The translations under genes were made by a program, and so were the position numbers. Under the pieces are notes generated by a model. It searched no databases. It had not been told where the DNA came from and saw only the letters and a program-made list of their open reading frames with translations. Below are positions 1-13,100 of a DNA stretch of 64,000 bases, one piece after another. Source of the DNA: Onchocerca lupi (lineage: Eukaryota > Nematoda > Chromadorea > Rhabditida > Onchocercidae); NCBI GenBank assembly GCA_028564675.1, contig JAOVVO010000170.1, forward strand, positions 62,001-126,000. Direction: 5' to 3'. Position 1 is the first letter of the stretch. Every line of letters starts with the position of its first letter.

Positions 1-419
1 TGCATATTTTCATGGATACATTGATTAAATTTTTCCTCGAAAATATGACATGCAATAATGATTCTATCAATTAATTTGATTCTATAATAAGAAATTAAAG
101 GAATAAAAAGCGAAAAAAAAAGAAGGCATATTGAATAAATAATTGCTTATATAAAATGTATGAATACAAGATACTAAAATTATTTTATTCTACGTGCTTT
201 GAAATAAAAATGTGAAATACTGAATTTGTATCGCTGGCTGCTCTTGTATGAAATATTTATAAACAGAAACTAAAAGTTATATTTACATCAATAGCTATTA
301 TATTTGTGATAAATTTTGAATTAAAATAGTATAATTAGGCAACTATTACTAATTATGGATGGGTTTGTGAACAAAAACAAAAGACTGAATTTAAAACAAC
401 AGCTGTTGTTGTATTTGCA

Positions 420-939
420 ACCTAATAGTAGTTGTCAGGGAGGTAATCCATAATTGCCTGAACGAAAGACTTCATCATACATTATCATGATGCCGACATT
501 TCCGCGGCCCAACTACATTCCTCACAGAGCAAAAAACAAGCGAAAAGCATAAATTAAGCCTTATCTATTTAAAAACACGCACTTGTTCGAATGCAACGTT
601 GTATGAAAATTTCAAATCAATTCAGTGAAGAACTTGAAACGTTGCAGGAAGTAGCCGCGGTTAATGCAGAGTAGGCATGTGAATGAATTCTGTCCGCTCA
701 TGAAGGCTTGATGAAGGACGAGGTCAAAAAATTCAATCTGCTCACTTACTTTTAGCTGTCACGGGTGTGAAACGTAAAAAGAAAAAAAACAACTATGTCT
801 GTAAAAAAAAAAAAAAAAACGCCTATTCGAATATTTCAGATTTCAGGTTGTATCAGAATTTGAAAGCAATATCAGCGAAAAAGGCTTCCGAAGATTTATC
901 ATTTGTCGCAGCGAACATTTACATTTTTATTTATGTAGA
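420..939 (-). mobile_element. Helitron-related non-autonomous fragment
   Basis: This stretch is similar along most of its length to 34500-34936 and in parts to 54540-54725 and 62560-62720. Shared landmarks are the block around 485-535 (a TCATGATG then CGACATTT type segment and a CTCACAGAGC segment), the imperfect palindrome TGTCACGGGTGTGAAACG near 760-777, and the terminal segment ACATTTACATTTTTATTTAT at about 917-936. Read on the minus strand the terminus begins with TC preceded by A, as Helitron 5' ends do. No coding capacity remains. The boundary at 939 is good to a few bases; the boundary at 420 is approximate. Confidence 0.6.
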
Positions 940-1314
940 TTGATATATGGATAGACAAATTTCATCAATTTAATATTTGGGCCCGAAAGATTATCATTAT
1001 CTCATTTTAGTGCTAATCAATTCATTTATATAAATGAAAACAATCAAGATTAAAAAATTAGCAAAATTTGATTCAATTTAAAATAATTAGCTATTCCAAT
1101 CAGAATTAATTTTAAGCAAATTAAGTAAACTAATTCTTTCAAGATTGGTTTTAACTCATTGAGCTAATTCGTGATTAATTTGCCGAATTAACTCGAGCCA
1201 AAACATTTGACCTAGGACCATAAATGATTAATTGATTATTAAGAATTGATTATCAATTGATGGAATACATATCAGCCTGGATAAATTTAATCACATGATG
1301 CGATTTAAATTTTT
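940..1314. other. AT-rich spacer, no gene seen
   Basis: This is the interval between the Helitron fragment and the stop codon of the 72-residue protein gene. I see only AT-rich sequence, with no exon having usable splice sites. Confidence 0.5.
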
Positions 1315-2771
1315 TTAAACTTTCTTTATTTGTTGGCCATGAATATTTTTCGCACCTTCTCGTAACAGTTCAATTTCATCCTTTGCATCAGCGTTTACTT
1401 TTGGAGCTGTTATCTGTGTGAAAATTTTTAAAAAAATAGCAGAATTTCAATATTTTACAAAAATTTTTTAAAATTTGTAAAAATTAAAATTAACAACAAA
1501 AATTAATTTCATTTTCATAAAACAGAAATACCATATCCCTTTTATTTTTACGCATATTTTTGAAATTTTCAGTAGATGAAAAGGTAAAATTAAAAATGAA
1601 ATAATTTTTTTTCTTTTCCTATGGCAATTTTCTAATATATATTATAATATTAATGGGAAAATGGTGTATTTTGATTAGCCTCAAATTTTTCATCTTTCTT
1701 TCTTCCTTTCTTGAATTTTTTTTTTTTCTGTGAAAATTTATAATTGCAGTAAAATTTTAGAATAAGCTAACGATTAACAACCGACAGAATATTGCGAAAA
1801 GTTAATTTTTTAACAAATTAAAAAAAAATTCGACTATTTTCAAACAAATTATACGAAAGTTTATGATACCAATGAAATTTTGCAATAAGTTATTAATTAG
1901 AAATTACCAGCAGTACTATGATAAGTTAATTTTTCAACAAATTAAAACAAAAATTTGAATACTTTTGAATGAATAATATGAAAATTTTGCAATATGTTCA
2001 TGGGTAAAAATCATCATTTTTAAATAACCTATACTGGTAATTTTTAAGTTAATTTTTTGATAATTTAAAATACAAATTTGATTACTTTAGCATGTGAATC
2101 ATTTAACTTACAAATTTATCATCAGTAAAAATTCATTTTAAAATAATAAAAGTGGTTTCAGAAATAAAAATTTGTTGAAATAAACGATTTGAAAAAAATT
2201 ACTGGCGATTTTTTTAATTTCAATCTATAATTTAAGAAATGTAAAAATATAAACATTGATCAGGATTATTCTATGCTACGCTGATAATTTATTTAAAAAT
2301 ACCAATTAAAATAATAAAATAAGGTAAGAATTTGATTAAAATTACGAAAAAACAAAAAACTTACTAATGAATTTTTATTTCAATACATAACTTTGGAAAT
2401 ATAAAAATATTAATACTAATTAGAATTGCACTATATTATGCTAGCAATTTATTCAAAATGTACACAGTAATATTAAAATTTTATCTCTAATATTGCGTCT
2501 AATTGTTAAAAATACTCAAAACTTTTTTTCTAGCAAGTTATTTTATAGTATTTATGACTATTATTAGAAATTATAGAATAAAATAATTGAAATTACAAAA
2601 AAAAAAAAAAGAAAAGACTCGTAATCCAAAATTTAGGTAAATTAAAAATACCGATGAAGGTGGTGGTGGTGGAGTAACAGGTAGCGAATTTTGAACTTTC
2701 TCTTCGGCAATTATTTTGACATGATTTTTATGACCACTACCTCGTGACAGAATTCCTTTTCTCTGCGACAT
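1315..2771 (-). CDS. Small 72-residue protein, two exons, function unknown
   Basis: The model has two exons on the minus strand: 2652-2771 (start ATG at 2771) and 1315-1413 (stop TAA at 1315-1317). The donor reads GTATTT after the codons for PPPPPSS, and the acceptor is CACACAG. Both exons join in phase 0 and give 72 residues. The first half is basic (KGILSRGSGHKNHVK), followed by a five-proline run. The second half is charged and probably helical (DAKDEIELLREGAKNIHG). There is no signal peptide or membrane segment, so a soluble cytosolic or nuclear protein is expected. I do not recognise the family. Clean splice sites, frame agreement and a composition unlike the surrounding poly-A/T support a real gene. 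The intron (1414-2651) is noncoding AT-rich sequence. Confidence 0.6.
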
Positions 2772-4519
2772 CCTAGAAAATTTAATTTTTTTTACTTTAA
2801 AAAATCATTTTTTTTTTTTTTTTAAATATCGTTCAATGATTTATATGTATATTTTACAAATATTTTGAAAAAATCTATGAAGTAAAGTAAAAATTTTATT
2901 GAAATACTTTTAACCCAAAATTGATATTTTTTTTTTTTTGGATTTAATATTAAGTTTGTTTGAAAAAGTGTTTAATGTTTATTTTTAGTTTTATATCACT
3001 TTTTTTTTTTCTATAAGTTATCCTATGACAACTTCAATTTCAACTTTTTAACATTTTCAACTTAAATGTTATTAATCATCAAATCTTAAATTTCTAATAC
3101 TCTCAATTTAGATACTTGTCAAATTTCGATATTTTCAACTTGAATTTTTTCAATTTTTGAATATTTTTACTTGAATTCTTGTAAATTTCTATATTTTCAA
3201 TTTAAATACTTGTCAATAGCAATTTTTTGGAATTTTCAGCTTGAAAACTATAAATCATCAAATTTCAAGTTTTTAATATTTTCAACCTAGATACTGTTTG
3301 ATTTTAATTTTTTTTTTAGTTTTTTTTCTTACATATATTTTGTTTCCCTACATTATTTGCATATATTTCAAATAGCATTGAAAAAAATTTGCAACTAATG
3401 TTAAGCATCAAAACTTTTTCGACCAAAATTTAGTAATTAAATTCGTTTTCAATTATTCTAATTGTTTTTGCATAATTGATCAAAAATTTTTGTTTTTCTA
3501 TAATTCTTCGTATATATTTTCTGTTATTTATTTTTTGTTTTCATCGCTAATTAGCTATGTTTGATAAATCATGCAAAAATAATTAATTTAGATTGAAATC
3601 GAATATAATTATTAAGTTGTTTAGTATTAGTTTTATAATTTGTTTTTCTCTGGTAATCAACTTCTATCATCTCAAATTTCAACACTTTCCATTTAGATGC
3701 TATGAATTTAAACTTTCTAATCTTTCGTTAGCTATTAATTTCTAACTTTAACTTTAAATTAGATACTTATCAATTTCTAACCTTCTAAAGTTTCCAACTT
3801 AGAAACGAGTAATTCTTAAATTTCAATTTTTTTCAAAAAATTTTCAATCCATTTGTCATTTATTAGTTTGCAAAGTTTTTCAATCATTAAGTCTAATCAT
3901 TTTATTGAATAATTTTCATTCCAATTCTCACTATGTTTAATATGTCTTCGTTTATTTAAAAAGAATATTAAATCAAAGTTTGAAATAATCAGAATTGATA
4001 CAAGCAGAATTTAATTTATGAATGAAATAATCAGGATTTAATTTCAATAATTTGGAAGATTAGAAAAAAATAATCCATAAAATCAGGAAAGGAATAATAA
4101 ATTTAAAATAGATTTATAAAATAAATTTTACAAAATTGTCGTAATTAAGAACTTTATTTTTTCATTACTGAATTTTTGCGAGAGTTAATGCAAGAATCAA
4201 ACCTATCAATTTGTTACACTTTTATAACAATAATTAAATACTAATTTTTTCCATTATTAAAAACTTACCAGCTTGCTAATAAAGCAATAAAGAAAAAGAC
4301 AAAATTTTTAGACGTACGTGAAAAAAGTATGCGCAATTTCTCTCTATTTGCATTAAACGTGATAATAAACGTGTCAATAAGATGCAAATTGCGATTTAAA
4401 GTTTTATTGCTAATTTTTATCACCATTTAAACGCATATTTATCATTATTTGGATATATTTGTAAAATTCCGTCCATTGAAGGACGGTTATATCACTGTTT
4501 CGTTGTCATAAATCTTAAT
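2772..4519. other. AT-rich intergenic stretch
   Basis: This is the upstream region of the 72-residue protein gene. It holds many poly-T runs and a loose repetition of a motif like TTTCAA(T/C)TT(A/G)ATAC between about 3040 and 3800. I find no supported exon. Confidence 0.45.
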
Positions 4520-5050
4520 TAATCTATTGATGTATAATAAGGAAAAGAAACGATTTCAGTCGAAATCAATAAGACGAGAGTATGATCATGATTATCTTTC
4601 TTATCACAACAAATTATCAGTTATCATAACTATTTCGAGTTTATCATTTGCGTGTATTGCACTTGAATGTCTTCCTTTTCATCATAATTTATCAATTATC
4701 ACCATTATTTTACGCTTATCACTTGTGCATTTTGAATCTTACTGCATTATCAACTGATTTATATTCAATTGAACTGATAACATATGTGCATCACATATCA
4801 ATTACATTAATAATATTAGCAATTTTATCATGTATAGTAAGTAAAGGAGACAATTTCAATCGGAATCAGTGAGACGAAAGCATGATCATAATTATCTTCC
4901 TTATCATTATAAATTATCAATCATTCTAAATCATTTTGTGCTTAACATTTGCTCACATTGTACATGTTTACTCCTTTATCATCAAAAATTATCAATTAAT
5001 CATCGAAATGATAAAATGTCACATGTTATATCATATATCAGTTATAGATA
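4520..5050 (+). repeat. Two tandem diverged copies, 300 bp period
   Basis: The segment starting at 4557 (CAGTCGAAATCAATAAGACG) recurs exactly 300 bp later at 4857 (CAATCGGAATCAGTGAGACG). The following bases, rich in ATCATGATTATCTT and CTTATCA, are also repeated. The two copies differ by scattered substitutions. The unit lies just upstream of, or within, the 5' intron of the SH2-like gene. Short open frames run through both copies, but they differ by many non-silent changes and lack consistent splice sites, so I read them as noncoding repeats. Confidence 0.6.
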
Positions 5051-5100
5051 ATAATATCAATTTTAACTGATTTACTTAATTTGCTAACCTTTTCTTTTAG

Positions 5101-8100
5101 CGGTTATGAACCATTAGCACAATTTGAAAGTTCAGAAACACTGCCACCTGATTATTTAGTACATGAAACAAGAGATGGACGATTGGTATAAACGATTAAT
5201 TTATTTCAAATTGATTTAAAATATAAAATATAAATCAAGAACTGGAAAAAAATCTAAAATTCAAATTTGCAACAATTTAAATATTCAGAGATTTTATTGA
5301 AGTGATAACTTCAGTTTTATAATTTCTAGGCTTGATTTTTCTTCTTTTTATTTTCTCTGTTCTTTTTTAATGCATTATTATCTGCTAAAAGATTCCAGCT
5401 TTTATGCTAAATTTATAATAACTTAAAATATCATAAATTGAAGAAGAAGAAGTGATATTTTCTCTATGACTAAGTTGATCGAATTATTATTCATTTCCAA
5501 TATCTCAAATTTAAATTATATCGTTTTTTCATAGGTGAGTGATAGTTATGAAGTTGAATGGCCAAAACGTCCAGAATTTGGTCGATATTCGGAAAGGAGT
5601 GATGTATTATTATTATTATTGTATCTAATTAATAATCCTTATATTTAAAAAAATAATTGATTATTAAAGTTTTTGAATTTTCATTGTATTGGAAAATTTT
5701 TTGGATTTGTTTCATAAGAAATTTAACAATTGAAAATTATTTTTTGGAAATTATTTTAAACTTTGAATTTTAGAAAAGAAAAAATATCCGAAAACTTGGA
5801 GAATTTTATAACAAAAAATTAAAAAATATGAAAAAGTTCTAAAAAAGTTTGAAAATTTTATAGAAAAAGATTTTATCATCGGATATTAAACAATCTAAAA
5901 AACGTCATCGTCAACATAAAAAGCGTCGATCAAAAAAAACAACTTCCATGTATGTTAATTAATTTGGAATAATGAATATTATCGCAAAAATAATAATTAT
6001 TAATATTTATTATGATAAACAAATAGTATTAAAAACCTTTTTAAATATTAAAAATTGATAACAAATTTAATTAAAAATGAAAGAGAAAGTAAAAAATCAG
6101 AAAAATAATAGAAAAATGGAAGAACGATTTTAACTGGATTTGAATCAAATAGTTGAATTTGAATGAAATATTTACATTGAAGTAAAATTTGGAATTATTG
6201 ACACTTTTGCATTAGTCCACTTTTTTTTTTTTTTTTTAAGAGATGTAATTTCTTCAAATCGATTTAGTCAAAAGGTGAAAGGTCATCGCAAGCATACTTA
6301 TGACTATTATCCAGTTAAAAAGGTCAGCTAAAATTCAATTTTTTTTTAAATTAGAATTTGAAACAATGAAAAAAATAAATGAAATGAATGTTATTTTGAA
6401 TATTAATTATTAATATATTATCATTATCATACTCCATTATTCAGCATAATTGTGTACATCTCTCTCATACGCATATTTTGATGCAACTTTGCTCAGAAAA
6501 ATGAAAAATTCTAATTTTATTGATTAATTTAATTGATAGAAGCTCTAATTAAATTTTATATAATTAAATTTCTTGCTAGTTTGAAATTTTGATGCAAAAA
6601 TAAATAATGTTTGTTTATTGAAGATTTTTCAATACATTATATTTTTTTATTATAATTATATTTACGAAAATAATTCTACTTTTTTCAAATAACAGGCAAC
6701 AATTGATGAAACAAAAAAAATTGATGACAGCGATAATTATTTATTTGTTGGTGAGCACATTTTTTTTTTAATTAAAAAATGAGAAAAATTAAGTTAAAAT
6801 TAAAAATAAATTTAAAATTTTAAAATTTTTTATTATTTTCGGTAATTTAAAAAGAAAAAATCACAAATCATCAAAATTGGGTAAAGTTAAGATATTATCG
6901 ATTATATTATGATTTTTTATTTAGATTTGTAAAAATATTGCTAGGCGATAGGATTAAATAGTATCACTTATCATCAGGAATCAGAAGATTTCTGGGAAAT
7001 CACTAATGAAGTTTATCATTTCTTTTGATCATCTTATCACGTATCAAGTGTTTCTCTACCTGTAGAGAATTCTTGATCATAGTGCATTGTTTTTAACAGT
7101 ATTCGGATATTCCAAATTATAGGTTTGTATATAATCATTTGTTATCAGAAGTCAGAAGATTCCCAGGAATTCATTAGTGGGACTTATCACTACTTTAATC
7201 ATCTTATCATGTGCCAAATGATTACTACTATATCTGAAAATTTTCGATTGATATTGCATTGTTTCCATCAATGAATTTTAGGAATTCTCTGAAACTACTT
7301 AAAGTGTTTATCTATTGCTCTTTACACTTTCATCTTCAATCAATATATTAATTTTTAATTTTTTTAAAATTTAAATTTTACACTTAATCCAGTCATGTAG
7401 GTTGACGTAAAAAGTGAATATATGACACAAGTATATTAGCTAGGAGAAGTTGTTTTCATTATTAAGATTTCATATTTAATGAATTCTTGAATTTTGAAAA
7501 AAATTGAAAATGGATTGAATTTATTTTTGAATGAAAGAAAACTTAAAATATTAATATTTTACGCTGATTAATACATGAAATGTTATTTTACGCTGGTTGA
7601 TTTATCAAACGCCAATTTACGCTGATTGATTCATTATACGCTATTTTACGCTGATATATTACAAATAAAATAAATAATATTTATTTAAAACATATTTATT
7701 CAACAAACGTTTTTGACGTGTTAAGCATACTGACCAAACTTATACGTGGAAAATATAATGTATCTTTAAACGTAAAATAACGTGTAATGTATCTTTCAAC
7801 GCTATTTTACGCTAATGAATACACTACGTAAGAAAGAATTATAATTATTTGTTTTCTTCATTGTGTTCATTTTTTTCACTTTTCTTACTAGCCGGGCGTA
7901 ATAAACACGTTTTTAACGTGTCAAACGTAAGAATTGATCGCAATCAAATGGTTGATTCGTCGTGTGATATGGAAAGATTGAAATTTGGACAAAATTAATA
8001 TATTTTAATTTATACGAAAAAAAATTTTTTTTCTTTTTTAGAATTTTTTTTTCGCTTCCTTTCATTTCTCTTACTTGATAAATTCATCGATTATTGGCTT

Positions 8101-9659
8101 TTGAAAAGAAGTAGAAATGAATTGAATTTTTTTTTTGAATAAGTTTTTTTTGTGTTTAATTTATTTTTATTTTTAGGACTATCAATTGTATTATATTTTA
8201 AAATATTCTAAAAGCTCAATAGTATGACGTTTCTTCAAAAATACTTCAATAATTAGTGATTTTTAAACTATAAAGATAAATGATAAAAAAAATCGTTTAC
8301 GGGAAAAAGAAAGGCAGTTTAATTAATTAATCAATTGATTTTTTTTATTATTTTCATTATTCTTCAGATTCTTACTTATCTCATTGACTAATTACAGTAT
8401 GATTTCCATTGATTTTAAGCTAAATTTGTACGAAAAAATAATATAGTTGAAGAAAAAAATCATTAAAATGAAGCGTTTTTAAAAATAAACTTAAATTTTA
8501 ATTTAATTAAAAGTCTAAAACTAGAAAACTTAAATTTGATTCCAGTATTTATCAATTAATCAGGAGAAATTTATTGATGAGTTTAATGAATTTGTAAAAA
8601 TAAGGTAATTTTGATGATGATATTTTTTTTTTTATTTTTTTATACTAATCATATGGTAAACGATTTGATCAAAATCAGTGTGTTATATTTTTCTAATTTA
8701 AATTATAATTAATTGAATCAAAATTTGACTTAAAATTAAATTTAAATATTCTGAAGCTGCATTCTTTTAATTTAGATTATAATTATTAAATTAAAATTTG
8801 TCTCTAAATTAAATTTAAATATGCTAATTTGAGGTGCACAAACAATGAGTTCGGTATCGAAATTACTTCGTCAAAATGATTTTCGTCTTTATTATCAAGT
8901 ACCATCACCAAGCCAAAAGATTGTCCCAGTCCGTATTCCACTTTGCTTGGCTTATATGAGTAGTGCAAGAAAAGTACTAAATTGATATTTTATTTCATAA
9001 AAATTTGACTAAAATTATTTTAAAAAGTGCGTGACAAGAATAATCAATAAGAATATTGAAATAAATCTGAATAAAACTTTACTTTAATTTGGAAATGAAT
9101 TTAAAAAAAAAAAAAAAAGATGATAATTATCAAGAATAAAATTGAAAAAAATCTGATAATCAATAATAATTTTAAAATTCAATCATAATGAAATAAGTAA
9201 AAAAGAATAGTAATTTAAACTGTTTTTCCTTAATTTTGGAATTTAATATAACTTTAATTTTGTCACAAATAATTTAGAAAAAAATTATTCCCAATAATGA
9301 TTTAAATGTAATTTTAATGAAATGACTAAAAGAAAGTAATAATTTCAATCAAATAATTAAAAAACTAATAAACTGAAAAATTAATAGATTAAATTATTTG
9401 TCTTCCTTTTTAAAATTAAATGATATTTTAATTAATTGAAAATAATTCGGGAAATAAGTTATAAGAAATCGGTTACCAATAATAATTTTAAATGTAATCT
9501 CAATAAAATAATTAGAAAAAATAAGGCAATAATTCAAATTATTCTTCTTCATTTTTAAAATACAGTATTTTTTTAATTGGTTGCAAATAATTTGGTAAAA
9601 AAGAAAAAAACTAGAAAAATATTATTAATAACAATTTGAGATGCAATTTTAATGATTTA

Positions 9660-9700
<41 letters not shown>

Positions 9701-10130
9701 AAAATTATTTTTCCTTCAAATTTAATATCATTTTAATTAGTTTGCATTTAATTTCATTTCAATTTTTATTATCACTTTAACTAATTTGCATAAAAATTAT
9801 TTCAATTACTTGAAATTACTTTAATTAGTTTGCAATTAATATCAATTCAATTATTTAATACTACTTTAATTGGCTTAGAATTTAATATTATCTTAGTTGG
9901 TTCCTTAATTTTAGATTTATCATTTTCCGATAACATGTACAATAGATGAAGAAAGTGGTGGAGAATCGTGGAAAGTTTTATACGGTGATCCAAGATCATC
10001 CACATTTGCAACATTATCAGCTCTGGTAAAATACTATAAAATTTATTCTTATATGGATCCGAAAACCGGTGTAATTGATACATTTCCAATTTGGAAAACT
10101 GTGATAAGTGATTCTGATGAATTTGACTGA
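5101..10130 (+). CDS. SH2-like domain protein (5' end not found)
   Basis: Seven exons join in consistent phase: 5101-5185, 5535-5603, 5864-5949, 6241-6322, 6696-6750, 8834-8973, 9915-10130 (stop TGA). They give 243 residues, and the first exon begins inside a codon, so at least one upstream exon is missing. Exon 3 encodes a strongly basic stretch (KKRHRQHKKRRSKK) that could be a nuclear localisation signal. The last two exons (about residues 125-240) read like an SH2 fold: a helix-like MSSVSKLLRQNDF, then strands, IYHFPI, LYGDPRS, and FATLSALVKYYK, which matches the usual end of SH2 domains (L..LV.yY). SH2 domains bind phosphotyrosine peptides, but the FLVR arginine position appears to be Tyr here (DFRLY). 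The intron 6751-8833 carries repeats. Identity as SH2 is an inference from motif pattern. Confidence 0.65.
6960..7275 (+). repeat. Tandem duplicate of about 170 bp in SH2-gene intron
   Basis: A block beginning TCATCAGGAATCAGAAGATT at 6971 is repeated from about 7142 (TTATCAGAAGTCAGAAGATT). Both blocks continue through a TTATCA-rich middle and a TTGATCAT or TCGATTGA end and a TGCATTGTTT segment. The offset is about 171 bp. The TATCA-rich wording resembles the 300 bp repeat at 4520-5050 but I cannot show that the two are the same family. Confidence 0.6.
7557..7830 (+). repeat. Degenerate minisatellite with TTTTACGCTGAT core
   Basis: Between about 7557 and 7665 the phrase TTTTACGCTGAT or TTTACGCTGGT recurs every 25-30 bp, separated by segments such as TAATACATGAAATG and GATTCATTATACG. 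Looser copies (AACGCTATTTTACGCTAATG, AACGTGTAATGTATC) continue to about 7830. It lies in the large intron of the SH2-like gene. Confidence 0.6.
9663..9699. repeat. Poly-A run of 37
   Basis: An uninterrupted homopolymer of A lies in the last intron of the SH2-like gene. It may be a microsatellite or the collapsed tail of an old insertion; no target duplication is visible. Its length may be inaccurate in the assembly. Confidence 0.8.
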
Positions 10131-13100
10131 AACTTAAACATGCATATGCATAAATCATGATAAACAAAATCGAATCTTTACAAGATTATTGTTATTTATT
10201 CAAAATTATTATCACTATATTACCGCAAAAATTATTTTCATTAATCGGATTATTTTGACAGAAAATTATATTTTCTGATTACTTTGATAAAACATATTTT
10301 TTGGTTATATGTATAGTGTAATCATGAAATTTTCAAATTTACTATTGAGATAAATTTTCAGCAAAAATTCGGAAATTTTATTAAATTAAATATTACAAAA
10401 ATATTTGTTATTGATCCAGCTAATTTGATGGAATGTAATTTCCGATTACTCTAATAGAATATATTTTCGAATTGCATTTGATAAGATCACATTTTCTGGT
10501 TATTTTATATATGTGAATGTGATTATGAATTTTTAAATCAAATATTGAAATTTTTTCAGCAAAGTTTTCAATTTATTAAATTTAGCATTAATGATCCGAT
10601 TGTCTTAGTTAAATATAACCGGAAAGTGCGGAACGACAAATTTTGATTTGATTATGAATTTTTCAAAGCATCAAAATTTTTTGGGATAAGTATTTTCAAT
10701 TTATTGAATTATTTATTGATAATTTTATAAATCATCTCAACAGAGTTTTTTTTCCTTTTTTTTTAACTTGCATTAACAACGATAATTTTGTTCGATACAA
10801 AGTATGAAACAGCTAATATTTACTGCTTTAAAATTTTTCTCAAATAGATGCACCTCAATTACTAGTTTATAATTTTATAAAACTATGAAACTGCTAATTT
10901 TAAAAATATATTTTCTTAAAATAATTGTAAATTTCAAAAAATGAGATTGGTCTATAGAAATTGTTTCCAACTTTTTTGATAAATTTAAAAACATGAAATT
11001 ATGTGAAAGAATGAACACATTTCTCAATGCTTCCTTTTCCTGTTAAACAGAAGTTCTTAAATATAAAAAAAAAAAAAATTATAAAAAATATCTTACATAT
11101 CGCTTTTGAAACTGAATCTTAAAAAATAATAATTTCTAAGAATATGATAAATTATGCAAAAATTGCTATTTTTTGAAATATTTTGTATTTCTTCCCACGA
11201 ATTTTAAGATTAAAAAAAAAAAATTTCGGAGAATTTCTTCAGATTTTTTGCAAATGATGATAAATTGCAACAATCAAACAGTTTTTATTGGTTTCCGATT
11301 GAAATCATTCAACTGAAATTTTCATAGTTTTTTTTTTCGTTTTCTTCTTTCTCTTCATCTTCTCGTTTTTTTGCACCATATCACTTCATTACCGTACCAC
11401 TTGATATCCTATCGTTATCGTGCTACCTCATTACCGTATTACTTAACATATTATCGTTTGTCACGCCAATTTACTACCGTGCTATTTTGTTATCATACTG
11501 CTTCATTACTTTGTTATTCTCCCTATAGAATGACAATAGTTTATTATCAATACAAAATTCATTACTCATCAAATTTATACTTAATAAAAGGAAATTTCAA
11601 TAACTAAAAAAAAAATTTAATCATTTTCATTTTTTAATTAAAATAAAACCTTGTTGACAAAAAAAGGAAAATTTCTCGTTCGTTTTCATTTTGAAAAATA
11701 GAATTGCTTTTAAAGTAAAAAAAAAAAAGCAAGGAGAAAAATGAAAAAAAAGAAGGAATTTCTTACTAAAAAATTTAAGATTAGTTCTTAGTTTTTATGG
11801 AACATTGCAATTGTTTCTTCTTTCTTTTCATTTTTTCTTCGTTTTTTAAATTTTTTTTTTTTTAATCGATCATTGCTGTCAAGATGAAGGATAAATATTT
11901 ATAGAAAATTATTTATAAGAAGGCAAGAGAAGAGGGAAAAAAAAATCCAATCTTTCGTTGTCAGGTGACGAAATAAAAAATTTGTTGAGATAATTTATAG
12001 GTATATCAGAAAAGTAATTTTCCTCAAAGCTTTCCACCTTACTTAATTATTATCAATTTTTTTTTGATAATTATAAAATAAATGATAAATGATTAAATAT
12101 TCTCGCATTACGAATGACAAGCTTTTTTTTTTCGGCATAATTTGCTTTAAAATTTCAATGATTTTATTTCATAAATTGATGTTATAATTAAAAATTATAA
12201 AGATTTTTTTTTTTAAACTTGAATAAATTAAATGATAACAATATCAAATATTGCGCAAATTTTTAAAATATGTTATCTAAATTTACAATAATTTTCTGAT
12301 TTTCCATTATATTTCATCATCGAATAATAACTTTTTTTTTAAATTAAATTTATATAAACTAAATATTTCTTTTTTTTTTCATATATATTCATCATAGAAG
12401 TTTTTTTTTCTTCATTAAAAAAATTATCACACTTTTTTTTTATAACAAATTTCTCTCCTATCATTTTTATACATTGTTAAAATAATTCATTCCTAATACA
12501 CTGTTGAATAGTTTTTATAATAATTTCTTGGATCCTGCGATATAGAAATTTCAAAGATAATTCTTCTTACTTATCTTTTTAATTATTGATAAAATCAAGC
12601 AAATATGAAATGTTAGAAATTGTGTGTTGTTGTTTTTTATTCTTTTTTCATTGTTTATTCTTTGCTAAAAAAAAGATTTGCTGAAAAAAGTAAATAAATC
12701 GCGTTTAGAAAAAAGTAAAAAATAAAAATATAAAAAAATCGAGATAAAAAATAAAAAGGGAAAAAAAAGAGAATTTTTCAGATATTTTAGAAAACCTGAA
12801 TTAAAAAAATATGAGCAAATAAATTTTGAAAAGACTATTTTTTCCTTATTTGTACATCAAAAAATCATCTGGGGGTTAAAAATTTTAACAATAATTGCAT
12901 GAAGTTTTTTTTTTTCATTTGCTATTTTTTAAGAAAAATTAAATTCGATCTGAATATAATTTAAAATAAGTTCGATTTAAATGTAATTTAGAAATAAATT
13001 TGATCTAAATGTAATTTAAAATAAGTCCATTTTGAAATAAGCTTGATCTAAACATAACTTAAAATAATTTCGACCTGGACATAATTTGAAATGATTCGTT

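Noticed and set aside
4527..5051. Open frames of 60-76 codons in the 300 bp repeat
   Set aside because: Both copies read through similarly only because the DNA is duplicated; they lack consistent splice sites or codon-like substitution patterns.
11371..11607. 78-codon open frame rich in Tyr, Leu and Ser
   Set aside because: It is the translation of a degenerate TACCGTATTACTT-type short repeat, with no splice context.
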